DNA from: JAFGNV01 sp964612485
GTDB taxonomy: Bacteria; Chloroflexota; Anaerolineae; 4572-78; J111
NCBI GenBank assembly: GCA_964612485.1
Contig: CAZTFF010000004.1
Location: 124,001-188,000 of the forward strand
Direction of reading: 5' to 3'
Length of the DNA: 64,000 bases
Part shown: positions 61,735-64,000 of the stretch, in pieces
How positions within the stretch are numbered: the first letter of the stretch is position 1
How the letters are laid out: the number at the start of each line of letters is the position of its first letter
Program-made: the position numbers and the translations under genes
The notes under the pieces: model-generated
The model's input: only the letters and a program-made list of their open reading frames with translations
Database searches by the model: none
What the model was told of the DNA's origin: nothing

Positions 61735-64000
61735 ATGTCCAAACTCATCACCAACAAATATTTTATCTCGCTGCTCATCTTTCTCCTGGCCTTTGTGCCC
61801 CGCCTGCTGGATTTAGACCGCTTTCTCACCCCCGATGAATTTTTGTGGGTCGATCGCTCGCAGGATTTTCTGGCCGGGTTGACCAATCCCGATTACGAAT
61901 GCGTCCGCAGTTTCATTATCGAATGGGAAGGCTTTACCCAAAAAGGGCTGGGCTGCACCCTGCGCACCGGCCACCCCGGCGTCACCACTATGTGGAGCGG
62001 TACCCTCGGCTTCATTCTGCGCTGGCTGGCCGATGGCAGGCCCCTACCGCTCCATAACTACGTTTTATCTATTTCTACGGACCCGCTTGATCCCCGTTTC
62101 CTGGCCCCCACCCGCTTTGGCGTGGTGTTGGTCACCTCGCTGGCGGTAGTGGCGGTTTATTGGCTGGCCCGACGCTTGTTTGGCTCGTCTATTGCCTTGA
62201 TTGGGTCGCTTTTGCTGGCCCTCGATCCGTTTCACATTGCCCTCTCGCGGGTGATCCATCACGATGCGCTCAGCACCACGTTTATGACCCTTTCTGCGTT
62301 GTGCGCGTTGATCTACTGGGGCCAGGGAGCGAGTCGAAAATGGCTGGTGGCCTCGGGTTTGTTGGCCGGCTTTGGTTTTTTGAGCAAAAGCCCCGCCATG
62401 TACTTGATGCCGTTTGTCGCTGTTACCGGCTTTTGGTTTGCTTTTGCTCGCGGCCACATGCAGGCTGATTGGAAAAAAGCCTTGCTCCGTTTGATAGGCG
62501 AGGGGCTGTTGTGGTTTGTGATGGCGGCGGTGATATTTATCGCTTTTTGGCCGGCGATGTGGGTGATTCCCCTGCGCGTGCTGGAAACCATTTTTGTCAT
62601 CGGCAGCAAATACGCCGAAGGCGGCCACGCCAAGGGTAATTTCTTCTTGGGCCAAATCTCGCACGATCCCGGCCCGCTCTTTTACCCCATCACTTGGCTG
62701 TATCGCACCTCGCCGCTGGTAGTGATCGGCGTGTTGGCCGCGCTGGTGATGGGTCTTTTGCAATGGCGACGCTCTCAACCATCAGCCATTGCCACTGCCC
62801 CGCAGACCTCATTCAAACGCTACCTGCCCATCATTTTGATCTTCATTGCCGGCTATTACCTGTTGATGGCCAGCGGGGCCAAAAAACAGGAGCGTTACTT
62901 CCTGCCGGTCTATCCCTGGTTCAATTTTATTGCCGCTGCCGGGCTGGTGGCCCTCATCAACAGTCGCTCCCTTGCCCGGCGCATTCCTGGCCGGGCTTCC
63001 CGGCCGGCTTTTTTGGTGGTAACTTTATTCCTCATCAACGGCGCGTCGGTGGTTTATAATTTCCCCTACTATTTCACCTACTACAGCCCCTTTTTCGGCG
63101 GCATCAAAGGCGTGGCCAAAATCAGCACCATTGGCTGGGGCGAAGGGCTGGACCGGGCCGCGGCCTATCTCAACCGCCACGCTGATCCCGGCCGCAACCG
63201 GGTGTCCAGTTGGTACCAATCCACCTTTGCCCCTTTTTACCACGGTCCGTCGCTCAATTACTCCAAAGAAAAGGGCAAAGTGCTGGCCGGTGATTACGCC
63301 GTGTTTTACATCAACCAGGTTCAGCGCGAATACCCCGACACCATTTTGTTTGAATATTTTGACCAACACTTCGACCCGCTCCCGCCCGTAACGCTCCACG
63401 GTTTGGAATACGCCTGGATTTACCCCAGCTTGGGCATCGACCATTACGTCGAAGATCAGGTTTACACCGGCATTGCCTCCTTGCTGGCCTGGCAGTGGAC
63501 CGGGGGTGACGCGCCGCTGATGCCCGGCCAATCTGCCGAATTTGAGTTGTATTGGGAATATCTGGGAAAATTGCCTGAAGAAGCCTTTTTCTTTCGATTG
63601 CTTGACCGCCAGGAGCAAATCCGGGCCGAGGGTGCCGGCCAACCGGTTGAAGCTGAAAATCCACTGCCAGAACAGTGGCGCGAGGGCGAGATCATTGTTG
63701 AACGAGGCGCGCTCCCCGTAGCCGCCGATATTCCCCCCGGCCAATACCGGCTGCAAATCGGTTTTTATACCAACGCGCCTGCCGTGAAAGCGGGTGAGTT
63801 GCTGTTTGATCTGCCGGAAGACGAAGCGCTGGTAGCGGTTGGCCCCAACCGGGAGGCGGACATTTTGCTGCCGGAGGTGATGACAGCCGTTGACCAACCT
63901 TTGGGTGATTCCCTGACATTGCAGGGTGTCGTGACTTCCAAGGAAACTGCCGCGCCGGGCGAGCGAATTCGGCTCGATCTGTACTGGCAAGTTGAGCAGC
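61735..64000 (+). CDS. GT39-family glycosyltransferase (GWGEG type, HxDA), cut by the right edge
   Basis: At least 755 codons, open to the window end. D34-E35 in LTPDEFLWVDRS form the acidic pair, LDPFHIALSRVIHHDAL is the HxDA motif, and AKKQERYFLP the basic loop. FPYYFTYYSPFFGG and GWGEGLDRAAAYL follow. A first module (about 595-690) includes PPGQYRLQIGFYT. A second begins near residue 730 (SLTLQGVVTSKETAAPGERI) and is truncated by the edge. The ATG at 61735 has no clear ribosome site; the region upstream is a repeat array. Confidence 0.86.
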   Translation, partial: MSKLITNKYFISLLIFLLAFVPRLLDLDRFLTPDEFLWVDRSQDFLAGLTNPDYECVRSFIIEWEGFTQKGLGCTLRTGHPGVTTMWSGTLGFILRWLADGRPLPLHNYVLSISTDPLDPRFLAPTRFGVVLVTSLAVVAVYWLARRLFGSSIALIGSLLLALDPFHIALSRVIHHDALSTTFMTLSALCALIYWGQGASRKWLVASGLLAGFGFLSKSPAMYLMPFVAVTGFWFAFARGHMQADWKKALLRLIGEGLLWFVMAAVIFIAFWPAMWVIPLRVLETIFVIGSKYAEGGHAKGNFFLGQISHDPGPLFYPITWLYRTSPLVVIGVLAALVMGLLQWRRSQPSAIATAPQTSFKRYLPIILIFIAGYYLLMASGAKKQERYFLPVYPWFNFIAAAGLVALINSRSLARRIPGRASRPAFLVVTLFLINGASVVYNFPYYFTYYSPFFGGIKGVAKISTIGWGEGLDRAAAYLNRHADPGRNRVSSWYQSTFAPFYHGPSLNYSKEKGKVLAGDYAVFYINQVQREYPDTILFEYFDQHFDPLPPVTLHGLEYAWIYPSLGIDHYVEDQVYTGIASLLAWQWTGGDAPLMPGQSAEFELYWEYLGKLPEEAFFFRLLDRQEQIRAEGAGQPVEAENPLPEQWREGEIIVERGALPVAADIPPGQYRLQIGFYTNAPAVKAGELLFDLPEDEALVAVGPNREADILLPEVMTAVDQPLGDSLTLQGVVTSKETAAPGERIRLDLYWQVEQ

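Noticed and set aside
62065..62778. Antisense 237-codon frame
   Set aside because: Extremely Arg/His/Gln-rich shadow of membrane-helix codons.
63025..63990. Long antisense frame opposite the last GT39 gene
   Set aside because: The plus strand continues the GT39 motifs to the edge; the antisense frame has no recognisable domain.

Overview
The window most likely comes from a Chloroflexota (Anaerolineae/Caldilineae-type) bacterium. This is inferred from the mid-to-high GC content with local AT-rich islands, DUF348/G5 lipoproteins with TolB-like propellers, many GT39 enzymes carrying extracytoplasmic tails, and environmental-type palindromic repeats. No rRNA, tRNA or CRISPR array was recognised. 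Functions are assigned from motifs read by eye; no database search was run.

Positions 1-20.9 kb are housekeeping and accessory genes in short operons. They hold 2-isopropylmalate synthase (open at the left edge), an SLC12-type transporter, a class V aminotransferase and MobA. A tightly overlapped minus-strand operon follows (membrane protein, G5 lipoprotein, hybrid histidine kinase, cyclophilin-like protein). Next come three peptidases (PepT, M3 PepF, M29) around a small membrane protein and a roughly 100-bp MITE with an 8-bp target duplication, then DoxX and a metallophosphoesterase. A complete ferrous-iron operon (DtxR-like regulator, FeoA, FeoB, FeoC-like) closes this part; its FeoB is split between the GTPase and the membrane domain.

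Positions 20.9-64 kb are dominated by a cell-surface glycosylation island. A glutaminyl cyclotransferase is followed by twelve large GT39/GT-C genes, the last cut by the right edge. They are interleaved with a GT2 polyprenyl-phosphate sugar synthase, a GT4 glycosyltransferase with an inserted membrane hairpin, a methyltransferase, a pentapeptide-repeat protein, and two paralogous exported CotH-type kinases. The second CotH sits in an operon with a VTC polyphosphate-polymerase-like protein and a DUF4956 membrane protein.

A plausible reading is that the GT2 enzyme charges polyprenyl phosphate with a sugar, and the GT39 paralogues transfer it to different acceptors outside the membrane. Eleven of the twelve carry C-terminal beta-sandwich modules (about twenty in all by eye) that may present or select acceptors. 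Eight share a GWGEG-type core, and within these a motif co-varies (HxDA versus RxEA) with base composition, suggesting two lineages. Truncated genes (a GT39 tail fused upstream of CotH2, a transposase stub), mosaic composition in one GT39, and short-period tandem repeats inserted in frame into cytosolic loops show that the island is being actively reshuffled.
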